Origin: Variovorax sp. MHTC-1
GTDB taxonomy: Bacteria; Pseudomonadota; Gammaproteobacteria; Burkholderiales; Burkholderiaceae_C
Assembly (NCBI RefSeq): GCF_003984645.1
Contig: NZ_RWKI01000003.1
Span: forward strand, 186,001 to 250,000
Length of the DNA: 64,000 nucleotides
Reading direction: 5' to 3'
The translations under genes and the position numbers were made by a program. The first letter of the stretch is position 1; each line of letters opens with the position of its first letter. The notes under the pieces were generated by a model. The model was not told where the DNA came from. It worked only from the letters and a program-made list of their open reading frames with translations, and searched no databases. Positions 51,800 through 61,103 of this stretch are shown here, in pieces.

Positions 51800-52786
51800 T
51801 TGCGCTTTTTCTCCCCCCCGATAGGCCGCCTTGCGGCCTTTTTGTTTGCCTGCGCCATGCTGCCGGCGCTCGCTGCCGAACCGCCACCGGTCTTCGTGCT
51901 CAATTCGCTCGATGCCACGGTCAGCGTGGTCGATCCGGTCAGTTGGACCGAGAAGCTGCGCATCCCGACCGGCAAGGAGCCGCACCACCTCTACCTGTCG
52001 CCAGACGAGAGCTCGCTGATCGTGGCCAATTCTGCAGGCGACTCGCTGACCTTCCTGAATCCGCGAACGGCCGAGGTTCAGCGCGTGGTCTACGGCATCA
52101 TCGATCCCTACCACCTGCGCTTCTCGCCCGACATGAAGTGGTTCGTCACCGCCGGCAACCGGCTCAACCACATCGACATCTACCGCTGGGACGGCAAGGA
52201 GCCCAAGCTGGTCAAGCGCATTCCCTCGGGCAAGACGCCGAGCCACATCTGGATCGACGGCAAGAGCACCACCGCCTACGTCACGATGCAGGACAGCGAC
52301 GAGCTGGTCGCGATCGACCTCGCCACGCAGACCGTCCGCTGGCGCATCCCCACCGGCCCGATGCCGGCCGACATCTTCGGCATCCACGACGGCAAGACGC
52401 TGCTGGTCGGCCTCACGGGCAGCGACGGCGTGCAGGTCTTCGACGTTGCCGGCCGGGAGCCCAGGCTGGTCGGCAAGATCGCCACCGGCAAGGGCGCCCA
52501 TGCCTTCCGCTCGGCCGGCGACGGCCGCAGCGTGTTCGTCAGCAACCGCGTGGCCAACACCGTCAGCCGCATCGACCTGCAGACGCTGCAGGTCAGCGAC
52601 ACCTATCCGGTGGGCGGCGGACCCGACTGCATGGACGTCTCGGCCGACGGCAAGACGCTCTACGTGACCTCGCGCTGGGCCAGGAAGCTCAGCGTGGTCG
52701 ATCTGGCCGCCCACAAGGTGGTGCGGCAGGTGCCCGTGGGCCGCTCGCCGCACGGCGTCTGGACGCTCGATCATGCCCGGCGCTAG
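51800..52786 (+). CDS. YncE-like periplasmic beta-propeller protein
   Basis: The 328-residue protein has a signal peptide (RLAAFLFACAMLPALA) and a seven-blade YVTN/YncE propeller with repeated strands such as VFVLNSLDATVSVVDPVSW, LYLSPDESSLIVAN, and TLYVTSRWARKLSVVDLA. The start is TTG (51800); the only in-frame ATG cuts into the signal peptide. Its end overlaps the deacetylase gene by 14 bases. It may bind a surface or cofactor in the periplasm; ligand unknown. Confidence 0.78.
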   Translation: MRFFSPPIGRLAAFLFACAMLPALAAEPPPVFVLNSLDATVSVVDPVSWTEKLRIPTGKEPHHLYLSPDESSLIVANSAGDSLTFLNPRTAEVQRVVYGIIDPYHLRFSPDMKWFVTAGNRLNHIDIYRWDGKEPKLVKRIPSGKTPSHIWIDGKSTTAYVTMQDSDELVAIDLATQTVRWRIPTGPMPADIFGIHDGKTLLVGLTGSDGVQVFDVAGREPRLVGKIATGKGAHAFRSAGDGRSVFVSNRVANTVSRIDLQTLQVSDTYPVGGGPDCMDVSADGKTLYVTSRWARKLSVVDLAAHKVVRQVPVGRSPHGVWTLDHARR

Positions 52787-53570
52787 GTCCGCGGCCGCGC
52801 TCGTCCTGCTCGCTGCGGGCGTCGCGTCCACCGACGCCCTCGCTCAGGGGAGTTGCACCAAGCCGGTCTACCTGAGCTTCGACACCGGCCACATGGGCGT
52901 GGCGCCGCTGGTGGCCGAGGTGCTCAAGCGCCAGGAGGTGCGTGTCACCTTCTTCGGCGCGGCCGAGCGCACGCTGACCGGTGGCGACAGCCTCGACAAC
53001 CAGTGGGCGCCGTGGTGGAAGGCGAGGGCGGCCGAAGGCCACGAGTTCGCGTCCCACACCTACGACCATGCCTACTGGCGCGGCGACGTGAAGGGCATCG
53101 CGCCGCGCTTCCGCATCGAACCCTCGGCCGGCGCCTTTGCCGGCCGGCAGTTCACCTGGGACGCGGAACAGTACTGCGCCAACATCGCCAAGGCTTCCGA
53201 GCGCCTGCAGCACGTCACGGGCAAGAAGCCGCTGCCGTTGTTCCGCGCGCCGGGGGGCAAGACCTCGCCCAGGCTGCTGGCAGCGGCCAAGGCTTGCGGT
53301 TACGCGCACGTGGGCTGGGCGCCGGCCGGCTTCCTGGGCGACGAGCTGCCGAGCGAGAAGTTCAGCAACGATAAGTTGCTGCAACAGGCCCTCGACCACA
53401 TCCAGCCCGGCGACATCCTGGTCGCGCACCTGGGCATCTGGTCGCGCAAGGACCCGTGGGCACCTGCCGTGCTCGAGCCCTTGATCCTCGGCCTCAAGGC
53501 CAAGGGCTTCTGCTTCGAGACGCTGCGCCAGCATCCGGCGTACCGCGAATGGATCGCGTCCCACCCCTGA
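52773..53570 (+). CDS. Polysaccharide deacetylase (NodB-type) secreted enzyme
   Basis: The 265-residue protein has a signal peptide ending DALAQ and the NodB fold: PVYLSFDTGHMG (motif 1, in which the metal-binding second Asp is Thr-Gly), ASHTYDHAYW (motif 2 His pair), PLFRAPGGKTSP (motif 3 Arg-x-Pro) and the final HLG of motif 5. It would remove acetyl groups from a cell-wall or exported glycan. The changed motif 1 could affect metal binding. It overlaps the propeller gene by 14 bases. Confidence 0.8.
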   Translation: MPGARSAAALVLLAAGVASTDALAQGSCTKPVYLSFDTGHMGVAPLVAEVLKRQEVRVTFFGAAERTLTGGDSLDNQWAPWWKARAAEGHEFASHTYDHAYWRGDVKGIAPRFRIEPSAGAFAGRQFTWDAEQYCANIAKASERLQHVTGKKPLPLFRAPGGKTSPRLLAAAKACGYAHVGWAPAGFLGDELPSEKFSNDKLLQQALDHIQPGDILVAHLGIWSRKDPWAPAVLEPLILGLKAKGFCFETLRQHPAYREWIASHP

Positions 53571-53586
53571 ATCGCGCGGTGTTCCG

Positions 53587-54558
53587 ATGGACTGGCTGAC
53601 CGAGCCCTTCGCCAACCTGCAGCAATGGCTTTTCGAAGCTGCCGTGCAGCCGCTGGTCTATGCCGTAGGCCTGGGCGGCTGGGTCGAGGACGCCTTCGAC
53701 GCCACCGGCTGGCTGCTGGTCGGCCTGATCCAGATCGGGGTGCTGGTCGCCGTATTCGGCCCGCTGCAGCGCTGGCGTCCGGCCGAGCCGGTGCTCGACC
53801 GGCGCGCCATCCGCACCGACATCCTCTACACGCTGATCCACCGGCTGGGCCTGTTCCGGCTCGCGATGTTCTTTGCGCTCGACCCATTGTTCGACGAGAT
53901 CCTCGGCGCCGTGCGCGCCGCCGGCTGGGGCTCCTTGCATCTCGACCAGCTCTGGCCCGGGGTGACCGACATTCCCTGGATCGCGTTCGCGATCTACCTG
54001 GTGGTGCTGGACCTGGTCGAATACTTTATCCATCGCGGCCAGCACGGCTTCCGATGGTGGTGGGCGCTGCATTCGCTGCACCATTCCCAGCGCCAGATGA
54101 CGATGTGGAGCGACGACCGCAACCATCTGCTCGACGATGTGATCCACGACACGATCATCGTCGTCGTCGCCCAGCTGATCGGCGTGGCGCCGGGGCAGTT
54201 CATCGCGATCGTGGCCTTCACCCAGCTCAGCGAGAGCCTGCAGCATGCCAACCTGCGGCTCGGCTTCGGCGCGATCGGCGAGCGGCTCTGGATCAGCCCG
54301 CGCTTCCACCGCCTGCACCACAGCATCGGGATCGGCCACGAGTCGCAGGGTCCGCGAACGCTCGGCGGCCACAACTTCGGCGTGCTGTTGCCGTGGTGGG
54401 ACATGCTGTTTCGCACCGCCAATTTCGAGGAGCGCTACGACCCGACCGGCATCCGCGACCAGGTCGAGCCGGACGCCGCAGGCCGCGTGCGCGACTACGG
54501 GCGCGGCTTCTGGGCTCAGCAGTGGCTGGGGCTGAAGCGCATTGCCGGCCGCGGCTGA
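53587..54558 (+). CDS. Sterol desaturase/fatty-acid hydroxylase family membrane protein
   Basis: The 323-residue protein has several membrane helices and the di-iron histidine boxes FIHRGQH, LHSLHHSQRQM and RFHRLHHSIG typical of the family. These enzymes hydroxylate or desaturate lipids such as hopanoids, sphingolipids or fatty acids, using O2. It lies 16 bases after the deacetylase in the same direction. Lipid substrate not determined. Confidence 0.85.
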   Translation: MDWLTEPFANLQQWLFEAAVQPLVYAVGLGGWVEDAFDATGWLLVGLIQIGVLVAVFGPLQRWRPAEPVLDRRAIRTDILYTLIHRLGLFRLAMFFALDPLFDEILGAVRAAGWGSLHLDQLWPGVTDIPWIAFAIYLVVLDLVEYFIHRGQHGFRWWWALHSLHHSQRQMTMWSDDRNHLLDDVIHDTIIVVVAQLIGVAPGQFIAIVAFTQLSESLQHANLRLGFGAIGERLWISPRFHRLHHSIGIGHESQGPRTLGGHNFGVLLPWWDMLFRTANFEERYDPTGIRDQVEPDAAGRVRDYGRGFWAQQWLGLKRIAGRG

Positions 54559-54594
54559 TCTCGATTCCACGCGACGCGGTTATCCTCAGCGCCG

Positions 54595-55467
54595 ATGCGT
54601 CTTCTTCTCGACTCCTTCTGGCGTTCGGTAGCCTATTGCATGCACCCGCGGGTGATCGTGCTCTCCCTGCTGCCGCTGGCGCTCATGGCGCTGCTGGCAG
54701 CGCTGTTCGGCTATTTCTATTGGGATGCGACGGTGGCGTGGACGCGCGAGGCGCTCGAGGCCTGGCCGCTTCTGTCCAGCTTCTGGGGCTGGATCGGGCG
54801 CCTGTTCTCCGGGGATGTCACAGCCGTGCTGGCGCCGATGGTGGTCGTGATCGCGGCCACGCCCTTGATCGTGGTGGTTTCGCTCCTGATCGTGGCAGGG
54901 CTCATGGCGCCGCCGCTCACCCGCCTGGTGGCCGACCGTCGTTTCCCGACGCTCGAGCAGAAGAAGGGCGCTTCCTTCGTCGTCGGCGTCTTCCGCTCGC
55001 TGGGCCTCACCGTGCTGGCGCTGCTCGCGCTGATCGTCTCCATGCCGCTGTGGCTCATTCCACCGCTGGTGCTGGTCCTGCCGCCGCTGATCTGGGGCTG
55101 GCTGACCTATCGCGTGATGAGCTTCGACGCCCTGGCCGAGCATGCGAGCCCGGAGGAGCGCGATGCCGTGCTGCGCGCCCACCGGCTGCCGCTGCTCGGC
55201 ATCGGCGTGCTGTGCGGCTACCTGGGCGCCGCGCCCAGCATCGTCTGGGCATCCGGGCTGCTGTTCGCGGCCGCCTTCTTCGTGCTGGTGCCGCTCGCGA
55301 TCTGGATCTACACGCTGGTGTTCGCCTTCTCCGCGCTCTGGTTCGCGCACTATTGCCTGGATGCGCTGGCGCAGCTGCGGGCGCAGCGCGCGGCGGCGGC
55401 CGTTTCACCTTCCGCGACCGAGATGGCAGACGTCCATGCGGCCGCCACCCAATGGGGCGCTCCATGA
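54595..55467 (+). CDS. EI24-domain inner-membrane protein
   Basis: The 290-residue, about six-helix protein belongs to the EI24/CysZ-like family: LLLDSFWRSVAYCMHPRVI at the start, RRFPTLEQKKGASF and WGWLTYRVMSFDALAEHASPEER as usual internal loops. The E. coli relative CysZ imports sulfate; many proteobacterial EI24 proteins have no assigned role. It overlaps the downstream molybdopterin-binding gene by a few bases, a frequent pairing. Confidence 0.8.
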   Translation: MRLLLDSFWRSVAYCMHPRVIVLSLLPLALMALLAALFGYFYWDATVAWTREALEAWPLLSSFWGWIGRLFSGDVTAVLAPMVVVIAATPLIVVVSLLIVAGLMAPPLTRLVADRRFPTLEQKKGASFVVGVFRSLGLTVLALLALIVSMPLWLIPPLVLVLPPLIWGWLTYRVMSFDALAEHASPEERDAVLRAHRLPLLGIGVLCGYLGAAPSIVWASGLLFAAAFFVLVPLAIWIYTLVFAFSALWFAHYCLDALAQLRAQRAAAAVSPSATEMADVHAAATQWGAP

Positions 55468-56267
55468 GCACACGTTCATTCGGTCTTCTCGTCGTCGGCG
55501 ACGAAATCCTGTCGGGCAAGCGTGCCGACAAGCACATGCCCAAGGTCATCGAGCTGCTCGCTGCGCGCGGCCTGCAGCTGGCCTGGGCCGAGTACGTCGG
55601 CGACGTGCCGGTCCGCATCACGGAAGCGCTGGCGCGCGCCTTCGCCTCGGGCGACATCGTGTTCTCCACCGGCGGCATCGGCGCCACGCCGGACGACCAT
55701 ACGCGCCAGTGCGCCGCCGCGGCGCTCGGGGTGCCGCTCGGGCTGCATCCGGAAGCCGAGCTGCTGATCCGCGAACGCATGCAGGACACCGCGCGCGAGC
55801 AGGGCACGGCCTACGAGCCCGACCGTCCGGACAACGTGCACAGGCTCAACATGGGCGTGTTCCCGCTCGGCGCCAACATCATCCGCAACCCCTACAACAA
55901 GATTCCGGGCTTCAGCGTCGGCGACGTGCACTTCGTGCCGGGTTTCCCGGTCATGGCGTGGCCGATGATCGAATCGGTGCTCGACGAGCGCTACGCGCAT
56001 CTCTTTGCCCATGGGCAGGCGGCCGAAAAATCGGTCATCGTGTACGGTGCGATGGAAGCCACGCTCACGCCGCTCATGGAGACCGTCGAGCGCAGCCACC
56101 CGGGCGTCAAGGTCTTCAGCCTGCCGAGCGTCGACCATGCCGTGCACGGCCGCCACATCGAGCTCGGCGTCAAGGGCGAAACCGCGTCCATCGACGCTGC
56201 CTATGCGCAGCTGCTCGAAGGCCTGCACGCCTTTGGTGTGCGTCTTGGCCCAGAATTGGTGCGCTGA
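55464..56267 (+). CDS. CinA-like / molybdopterin-binding-domain protein
   Basis: The 267-residue protein has the MoCF-biosynthesis fold at the N-terminus of CinA: GLLVVGDEILSGKRADKHMPKVIELL and FSTGGIGATPDDHTRQCAA. The C-terminal deamidase domain of full CinA is absent, so it is the short form. Such proteins can bind molybdopterin or act on NMN; the role here is open. The ATG at 55464 overlaps the EI24 stop; an ATG four codons earlier is possible. Confidence 0.82.
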   Translation: MSTRSFGLLVVGDEILSGKRADKHMPKVIELLAARGLQLAWAEYVGDVPVRITEALARAFASGDIVFSTGGIGATPDDHTRQCAAAALGVPLGLHPEAELLIRERMQDTAREQGTAYEPDRPDNVHRLNMGVFPLGANIIRNPYNKIPGFSVGDVHFVPGFPVMAWPMIESVLDERYAHLFAHGQAAEKSVIVYGAMEATLTPLMETVERSHPGVKVFSLPSVDHAVHGRHIELGVKGETASIDAAYAQLLEGLHAFGVRLGPELVR

Positions 56268-56285
56268 TTTGCGCTGCACCAATTC
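56253..56285 (+). promoter_or_regulatory. Strong hairpin over the cinA-like stop codon, upstream of glnA
   Basis: GAATTGGTGC (56253-56262) pairs perfectly with GCACCAATTC (56276-56285), extended by GC/GC around a loop holding the TGA stop. It lies 130 bases before glnA. The half-site GGTGC/GCACC echoes NtrC-binding sequences but with the arms reversed. It may be a weak terminator or a regulator site for glnA. Confidence 0.45.
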
Positions 56286-56414
56286 GGTTACAACTTGCCT
56301 GTTTTTGGGGTTTCGGCGCGATGCCAGGTACCCCTCCCCGGCAGTGACAATGGGCACAGAAACTGCATTCCCAGTCCCGCAATTCCAACCAACCATCCAA
56401 ACCAGGAGAACCTG

Positions 56415-57830
56415 ATGGCAAAGACCGTCGCCGATGTACTCAAACTCGTCAAGGAAAACGAGGTCAAGTTCGTCGACTTCCGCTTCACCGATACCCGCGG
56501 CAAGGAGCAGCACGTGACCGTGCCTGTGTCCGCATTCGACGAGGGCAAATTCACCGACGGCCATGCCTTCGACGGCTCGTCGATCGCCGGGTGGAAGGGC
56601 ATCGAGGCTTCGGACATGCTGCTCATGCCCGACCCGAACACGGCCAACATCGATCCCTTCTTCGAAGAAACGACGCTGCTCTTGACCTGCGACGTGGTCG
56701 ACCCGACCGACGGCAAGCCCTACGAGCGCGATCCGCGTTCGCTCGCCAAGCGCGCCGAGGCTTACATGAAGGCCTCGGGCCTGGGCGACACCGCCTACTT
56801 CGGACCGGAGCCGGAATTCTTCGTGTTCGACGGCGTGCGCTGGCAGAACGACATGTCGGGCTGCTTCGTCAAGATCGAGTCCGAAGAAGCCTCCTGGAAC
56901 AGCGCGAAGGAATTCGAGCACGGCAATACCGGCCACCGTCCCGCAGTCAAGGGCGGCTACTTCCCGGTTCCCCCGGTCGATAGCTTTCAGGACATGCGCT
57001 CCGAGATGTGCCTGGTGCTCGAGTCGCTGGGCATCCCGGTCGAAGTGCATCACCATGAAGTGGCGAACGCCGGCCAGATGGAGCTCGGCACCAAGTTCAG
57101 CACGCTGATCCAGCGCGCCGACTGGGTCCAGCTGCAGAAGTACGTGATCCACAACGTGGCCCACGCCTATGGCAAGACCGCGACCTTCATGCCCAAGCCG
57201 ATCGTCGGCGACAACGGCTCCGGCATGCATGTCCACCAGTCGGTCTGGAAGGACGGCAAGAACCTGTTCGCCGGCGACGGCTATGCGGGTCTCAGCGACT
57301 TCGCGCTGCACTACATCGGCGGCATCATCAAGCACGCCCGTGCGCTCAACGCCATCACCAACCCCGGCACCAACAGCTACAAGCGCCTGGTTCCCGGCTT
57401 CGAAGCCCCGGTGAAGCTGGCCTACTCGGCCAAGAACCGCTCGGCCTCGATCCGCATCCCGTTCGTGGCCAATCCGAAGGGCCGCCGCGTCGAGGCGCGC
57501 TTCCCCGATCCGATGATGAACCCGTACCTCGGCTTCGCCGCGATGCTGATGGCCGGCCTGGACGGCGTGGAGAACAAGATCCATCCGGGCGAAGCCGCCA
57601 GCAAGGATCTCTACCATCTGCCGCCGGAAGAAGACGCGCTGATCCCGACCGTGTGCCACAGCCTCGACCAGGCGCTCGACTACCTCGACAAGGACCGCGC
57701 CTTCCTGACCAAGGGCGGCGTGTTCACCGATGCCTACATCGACGCCTATATCGACCTCAAGATGCAGGAAGTCACGCGTTTCCGCATGGCGACGCACCCG
57801 GTCGAATTCGACATGTACTACTCCCTGTAA
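56415..57830 (+). CDS. glnA: Glutamine synthetase type I
   Basis: The 471-residue enzyme makes glutamine from glutamate, ammonia and ATP as a dodecamer. Motifs are [23 protein letters not shown] (FDGSSIAGW), [27 protein letters not shown] (ATP/Glu site) and the Tyr of the adenylation loop in [10 protein letters not shown] near residue 400. This Tyr marks control by adenylylation (GlnE). The ATG follows AGGAGA. It is followed by a terminator and by ntrBC. Confidence 0.97.
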   Translation: MAKTVADVLKLVKENEVKFVDFRFTDTRGKEQHVTVPVSAFDEGKFTDGHAFDGSSIAGWKGIEASDMLLMPDPNTANIDPFFEETTLLLTCDVVDPTDGKPYERDPRSLAKRAEAYMKASGLGDTAYFGPEPEFFVFDGVRWQNDMSGCFVKIESEEASWNSAKEFEHGNTGHRPAVKGGYFPVPPVDSFQDMRSEMCLVLESLGIPVEVHHHEVANAGQMELGTKFSTLIQRADWVQLQKYVIHNVAHAYGKTATFMPKPIVGDNGSGMHVHQSVWKDGKNLFAGDGYAGLSDFALHYIGGIIKHARALNAITNPGTNSYKRLVPGFEAPVKLAYSAKNRSASIRIPFVANPKGRRVEARFPDPMMNPYLGFAAMLMAGLDGVENKIHPGEAASKDLYHLPPEEDALIPTVCHSLDQALDYLDKDRAFLTKGGVFTDAYIDAYIDLKMQEVTRFRMATHPVEFDMYYSL

Positions 57831-57853
57831 GCCAGCTTTTCGGCTTTGGCGTT

Positions 57854-57890
57854 AAAAAGGGGACGGCCTTGGGCCGTCCCTTTTCTTTTT
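57854..57890 (+). terminator. Rho-independent terminator after glnA
   Basis: An inverted repeat (GGGACGGCC with GGCCGTCCC, 57860-57880) flanked by A-run and T-run (57881-57890) forms a strong stem soon after the glnA stop. It could act in either direction but mainly ends glnA transcription. Confidence 0.85.
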
Positions 57891-57962
57891 GGGGCCATCT
57901 TGCGCGGTCGAACTCCCGAATTGCACGAAAATGCCGGCTTGCTGCGCACTACATTGACGACC

Positions 57963-58466
57963 ATGAAGACTTCTTTCGTTTTCCTCCTGACTGCCTTGGC
58001 GGCGGCCGGCGTGCACATCCAGGCTCAGGCCCAGCAAGAGCGCGTCTGGCGCTGCGGCAACGAATACACCAACAACGCGACCCTCGCCCAGCAGCGCGGC
58101 TGCAAGGTGATGGAGGGGGGCAACGTCACCGTGGTCCAGGGCACCCGCCCGATCGCGGCGGCTGCGGCGGGCAGCACCGCAGCGCGTGCGCCGGCCGGCA
58201 GCCCGCGCGTCGACGGCGCCGACCAGCGCGCACGCGACGGCGAAGCCCGCTCGGTGCTCGAGTCCGAGCTCAAGAAAGCCGAAGAACGCCAGGCCCAGCT
58301 GCTCAAGGACTACAACAGCGGCGAACCAGAGAAGCAGGGCAGCGAAGCCCGCAACTACCAGAAGTACCTCGACCGCGTGGCCGAAATGAAGGCCGAGATC
58401 GCACGCAACGAAAGCGACATCGCAGGCATCCGCCGCGAAATCGGCCGCCTACCGGCCAATCGCTGA
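57963..58466 (+). CDS. Small periplasmic protein with DUF4124-like start and coiled coil
   Basis: The 167-residue protein has a signal peptide ending HIQAQA. A short region with ERVWRCGNEYTNNATLAQQRGCKVMEGG follows, with two cysteines resembling DUF4124-type domains. The C-terminal half is an acidic/basic coiled coil (ESELKKAEERQAQLLKDYN and IARNESDIAGIRREIGRL). It overlaps ntrB by TGATG, so it is part of the ntrBC transcript. Its link to nitrogen control is unknown. Confidence 0.65.
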   Translation: MKTSFVFLLTALAAAGVHIQAQAQQERVWRCGNEYTNNATLAQQRGCKVMEGGNVTVVQGTRPIAAAAAGSTAARAPAGSPRVDGADQRARDGEARSVLESELKKAEERQAQLLKDYNSGEPEKQGSEARNYQKYLDRVAEMKAEIARNESDIAGIRREIGRLPANR

Positions 58467-59542
58467 TGGCCTTTGGAAAGAGCGCTGCCGCCGCCAAGCG
58501 CTTCCAGGCCTTCGACCTTCTTTCCACGCTGATCGCGGTGGTGCGCACCGACGGTGCGGTGCTGTTCGCCAATGCCGGCCTCGAAGACGCGCTGGGCACC
58601 TCGCGCCGCACGCTCGAAGGCTCGCAGTTCGGCGCCTGCTTCCATGAGCCGCAGGTGCTGCGCACGGCGATCGACGGCGCACGCAGCAACGACTTCGCCA
58701 CGCTGCGCTACGAGGCCTTCCTGCGCCGCGTCAACCACGAGCTGATGCCGGTGCAGGTCACGCTCGCGCAGGGCGACCGCGCGGGCGAGCTGATCATCGA
58801 GATGTCGCCGCTCGAGCAGCAGGTCCGCCAAGATCGCGAAGAGCGGCTGCTCGATCAGGCGCAGGCCAACAAGGAACTGATCCGCAATCTCGCACACGAG
58901 ATCAAGAACCCGCTGGGCGGCATTCGCGGCGCGGCGCAGCTGCTGCAGATGGAGGTCGAGTCGCGCGACCTCATCGAGTACACCCAGGTCATCATCCACG
59001 AGGCCGACCGCCTGCAGACGCTGGTCGATCGTCTGCTCGCGCCGCACCGCCGCCCGCACGTGGTGGGCGACGTCAACATCCACGAGGTCTGCGAACGCGT
59101 GCGCTCGGTGATCCTTGCGGAGTTCCCGCGCGACCTGCACATCGAGCGCGACTTCGACGTCTCGATCCCCGAGTTCCGCGGCGATCGCGAGCAGCTCATC
59201 CAGGCCACGCTCAACATCGTCCACAACGCTGCGCAGGCATTGGCCGAGCGGCGTGCGGCCGGCGACGCATGCATCACCTTCAAGACCCGCATCGCGCGTC
59301 AGGTGATATTCAACAAGCAGTGGTATCGACTGGCACTGGAATTGCATGTCATCGACAATGGACCGGGTGTGCCGGACGCGATCAAGGACCGCATCTTCTA
59401 CCCGCTGGTGTCGGGCAGGGAAGGCGGAACAGGTCTTGGATTGACGCTGGCGCAAACTTTCGTGCAACAGCACCACGGCGTGATCGAGTGCGACAGTGTC
59501 CCGGGCCGGACCGATTTCAAGATATTGATACCGCTGCCTTAG
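58466..59542 (+). CDS. ntrB: Nitrogen regulation sensor kinase NtrB (GlnL)
   Basis: The 358-residue soluble histidine kinase has an N-terminal PAS region (AFDLLSTLIAVVRTDGAVLFANAGLEDALG), the H-box LAHEIKNPLGGIRGAAQLL (His near residue 144), an N-box NIVHNAAQAL and G-box DNGPGVPDAI with GGTGLGLTLA. With PII it phosphorylates or dephosphorylates NtrC according to glutamine status. No membrane segment is seen, as expected. ntrC follows 22 bases later. Confidence 0.93.
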   Translation: MAFGKSAAAAKRFQAFDLLSTLIAVVRTDGAVLFANAGLEDALGTSRRTLEGSQFGACFHEPQVLRTAIDGARSNDFATLRYEAFLRRVNHELMPVQVTLAQGDRAGELIIEMSPLEQQVRQDREERLLDQAQANKELIRNLAHEIKNPLGGIRGAAQLLQMEVESRDLIEYTQVIIHEADRLQTLVDRLLAPHRRPHVVGDVNIHEVCERVRSVILAEFPRDLHIERDFDVSIPEFRGDREQLIQATLNIVHNAAQALAERRAAGDACITFKTRIARQVIFNKQWYRLALELHVIDNGPGVPDAIKDRIFYPLVSGREGGTGLGLTLAQTFVQQHHGVIECDSVPGRTDFKILIPLP

Positions 59543-59564
59543 CTAACAGGGAACAAGGAACTGC

Positions 59565-61085
59565 ATGAAGCCGATCTGGATAGTGGATGACGACCAATCG
59601 ATCCGCTTCGTGCTGGAAAAGGCGCTCTTGCGCGAAGACCTGCCGACCCGCAGCTTCACCAACACGCGCGAGGTGCTGGCCGCGCTCGAAGCCGCGGCCG
59701 ACGACGAGATGCAGGGGCCCCAGGTGCTGGTGAGCGACATCCGCATGCCGGGCGGCTCGGGCCTCGACCTGCTCGACAAGATCAAGGCCAAGCATCCGGG
59801 CCTGCCGGTCATCATCATGACCGCGTTCTCCGACCTCGACAGCGCCGTCTCGGCCTTCCAGGGCGGCGCCTTCGAGTACCTGCCGAAGCCCTTCGACCTG
59901 CCGCGCGCGGTGGAACTGATCCGCCGCGCGGTCGACGAAAGCCAGCGCGAGGAAGTGTCCGAGGAGCGCATGGCCGCCGCCCCCGAGATGCTGGGCCAGG
60001 CACCGGCGATGCAGGACGTGTTCCGCGCCATCGGGCGGCTGTCGCAAAGCAATGTGACGGTGCTGATCACCGGCGAATCTGGCTCCGGCAAGGAACTGGT
60101 GGCGCGCGCCCTGCACAAACATTCGCCACGCGCCAACGGCCCGTTCGTCGCGATCAACACCGCTGCCATCCCGAAGGACCTGCTCGAAAGCGAGCTCTTC
60201 GGCCACGAGCGGGGCGCCTTCACCGGCGCGCAGACCATGCGCCGGGGACGCTTCGAACAAGCCGAGGGGGGCACCCTGTTCCTCGACGAGATCGGCGACA
60301 TGCCCTTCGACCTGCAGACGCGTCTTCTGCGCGTGCTGAGCGACGGCCATTTCTACCGCGTCGGCGGCCACAACTCGGTCAAGGCCAACGTGCGCGTGAT
60401 CGCGGCCACGCACCAGGACCTGGAGCAGCGCGTCAAGATCGGCGGCTTTCGCGAAGACCTGTTCCACCGCCTCAACGTGATCCGGCTGCGGCTGCCGGCC
60501 CTGCGCGAGCGCGGCGAAGACGTCCCCGCGCTCACGCGCCATTTCCTGCAGCAGAGCGCCAAGCAGCTCGGCGTCGAGCCCAAGCGCATCTCCGAAGCGG
60601 CGCTCGCGCAGCTCGCGACCTTCTCTTTTCCCGGCAACGTGCGGCAGCTGGAGAACATCTGCCACTGGCTGACGGTGATGGCGCCGGCGCAGCTGATCGA
60701 AGCCAAGGACCTGCCGCCGGAGGTGATGGCCGGTTCTGCCGCCGCCGTTGCGGCGCCGGCTGCCGCCGTAGCCGAACGCGAAGCCGCGGCAGCCCCTTCT
60801 GCGGCTGCTGCCGTGGCCTCGGCTTCCGCCGCACCCTCCGCGCCCGCTGCAGGCGCTGCCGCGGTCGGCTCGGCTTCTTGGGAGGCCGGGCTCGAACAGG
60901 AGGCCCAGAGCCTGCTGGCGGCCGGGCGCAACGATGTCTGGGACGTGCTGTCGCGCCGTTTCGAATCGCGCCTGATCCTTACGGCGCTGGCCAATACGCG
61001 CGGCCGCCGCATCGAGGCTGCGCAGAAGCTCGGCATCGGCCGCAACACGATCACGCGCAAGATCCAGGAACTCGGCCTGGAATAA
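59565..61085 (+). CDS. ntrC: Nitrogen response regulator NtrC (GlnG)
   Basis: The 506-residue sigma-54 activator has a receiver domain with the phosphorylated Asp58 (VLVSDIRMPGGSG), an AAA+ core with Walker A GESGSGKE, the sigma-54-contacting GAFTGA near residue 215 and Walker B LFLDEIGD. A C-terminal FIS-type helix-turn-helix (RIEAAQKLGIGRNTITRKIQELG) follows. Between core and FIS part lies an unusually long Ala-rich linker at about residues 389-435. It drives glnA and other nitrogen genes under limitation. Confidence 0.95.
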   Translation: MKPIWIVDDDQSIRFVLEKALLREDLPTRSFTNTREVLAALEAAADDEMQGPQVLVSDIRMPGGSGLDLLDKIKAKHPGLPVIIMTAFSDLDSAVSAFQGGAFEYLPKPFDLPRAVELIRRAVDESQREEVSEERMAAAPEMLGQAPAMQDVFRAIGRLSQSNVTVLITGESGSGKELVARALHKHSPRANGPFVAINTAAIPKDLLESELFGHERGAFTGAQTMRRGRFEQAEGGTLFLDEIGDMPFDLQTRLLRVLSDGHFYRVGGHNSVKANVRVIAATHQDLEQRVKIGGFREDLFHRLNVIRLRLPALRERGEDVPALTRHFLQQSAKQLGVEPKRISEAALAQLATFSFPGNVRQLENICHWLTVMAPAQLIEAKDLPPEVMAGSAAAVAAPAAAVAEREAAAAPSAAAAVASASAAPSAPAAGAAAVGSASWEAGLEQEAQSLLAAGRNDVWDVLSRRFESRLILTALANTRGRRIEAAQKLGIGRNTITRKIQELGLE

Positions 61086-61103
61086 CTGCAGGCGCGCCGG
61101 CGC

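Noticed and set aside
56250-56300. A sigma-54 promoter (GG-N10-GC) for glnA
   Set aside because: The only candidate near 56256 has 11 instead of 10 bases between GG and GC.
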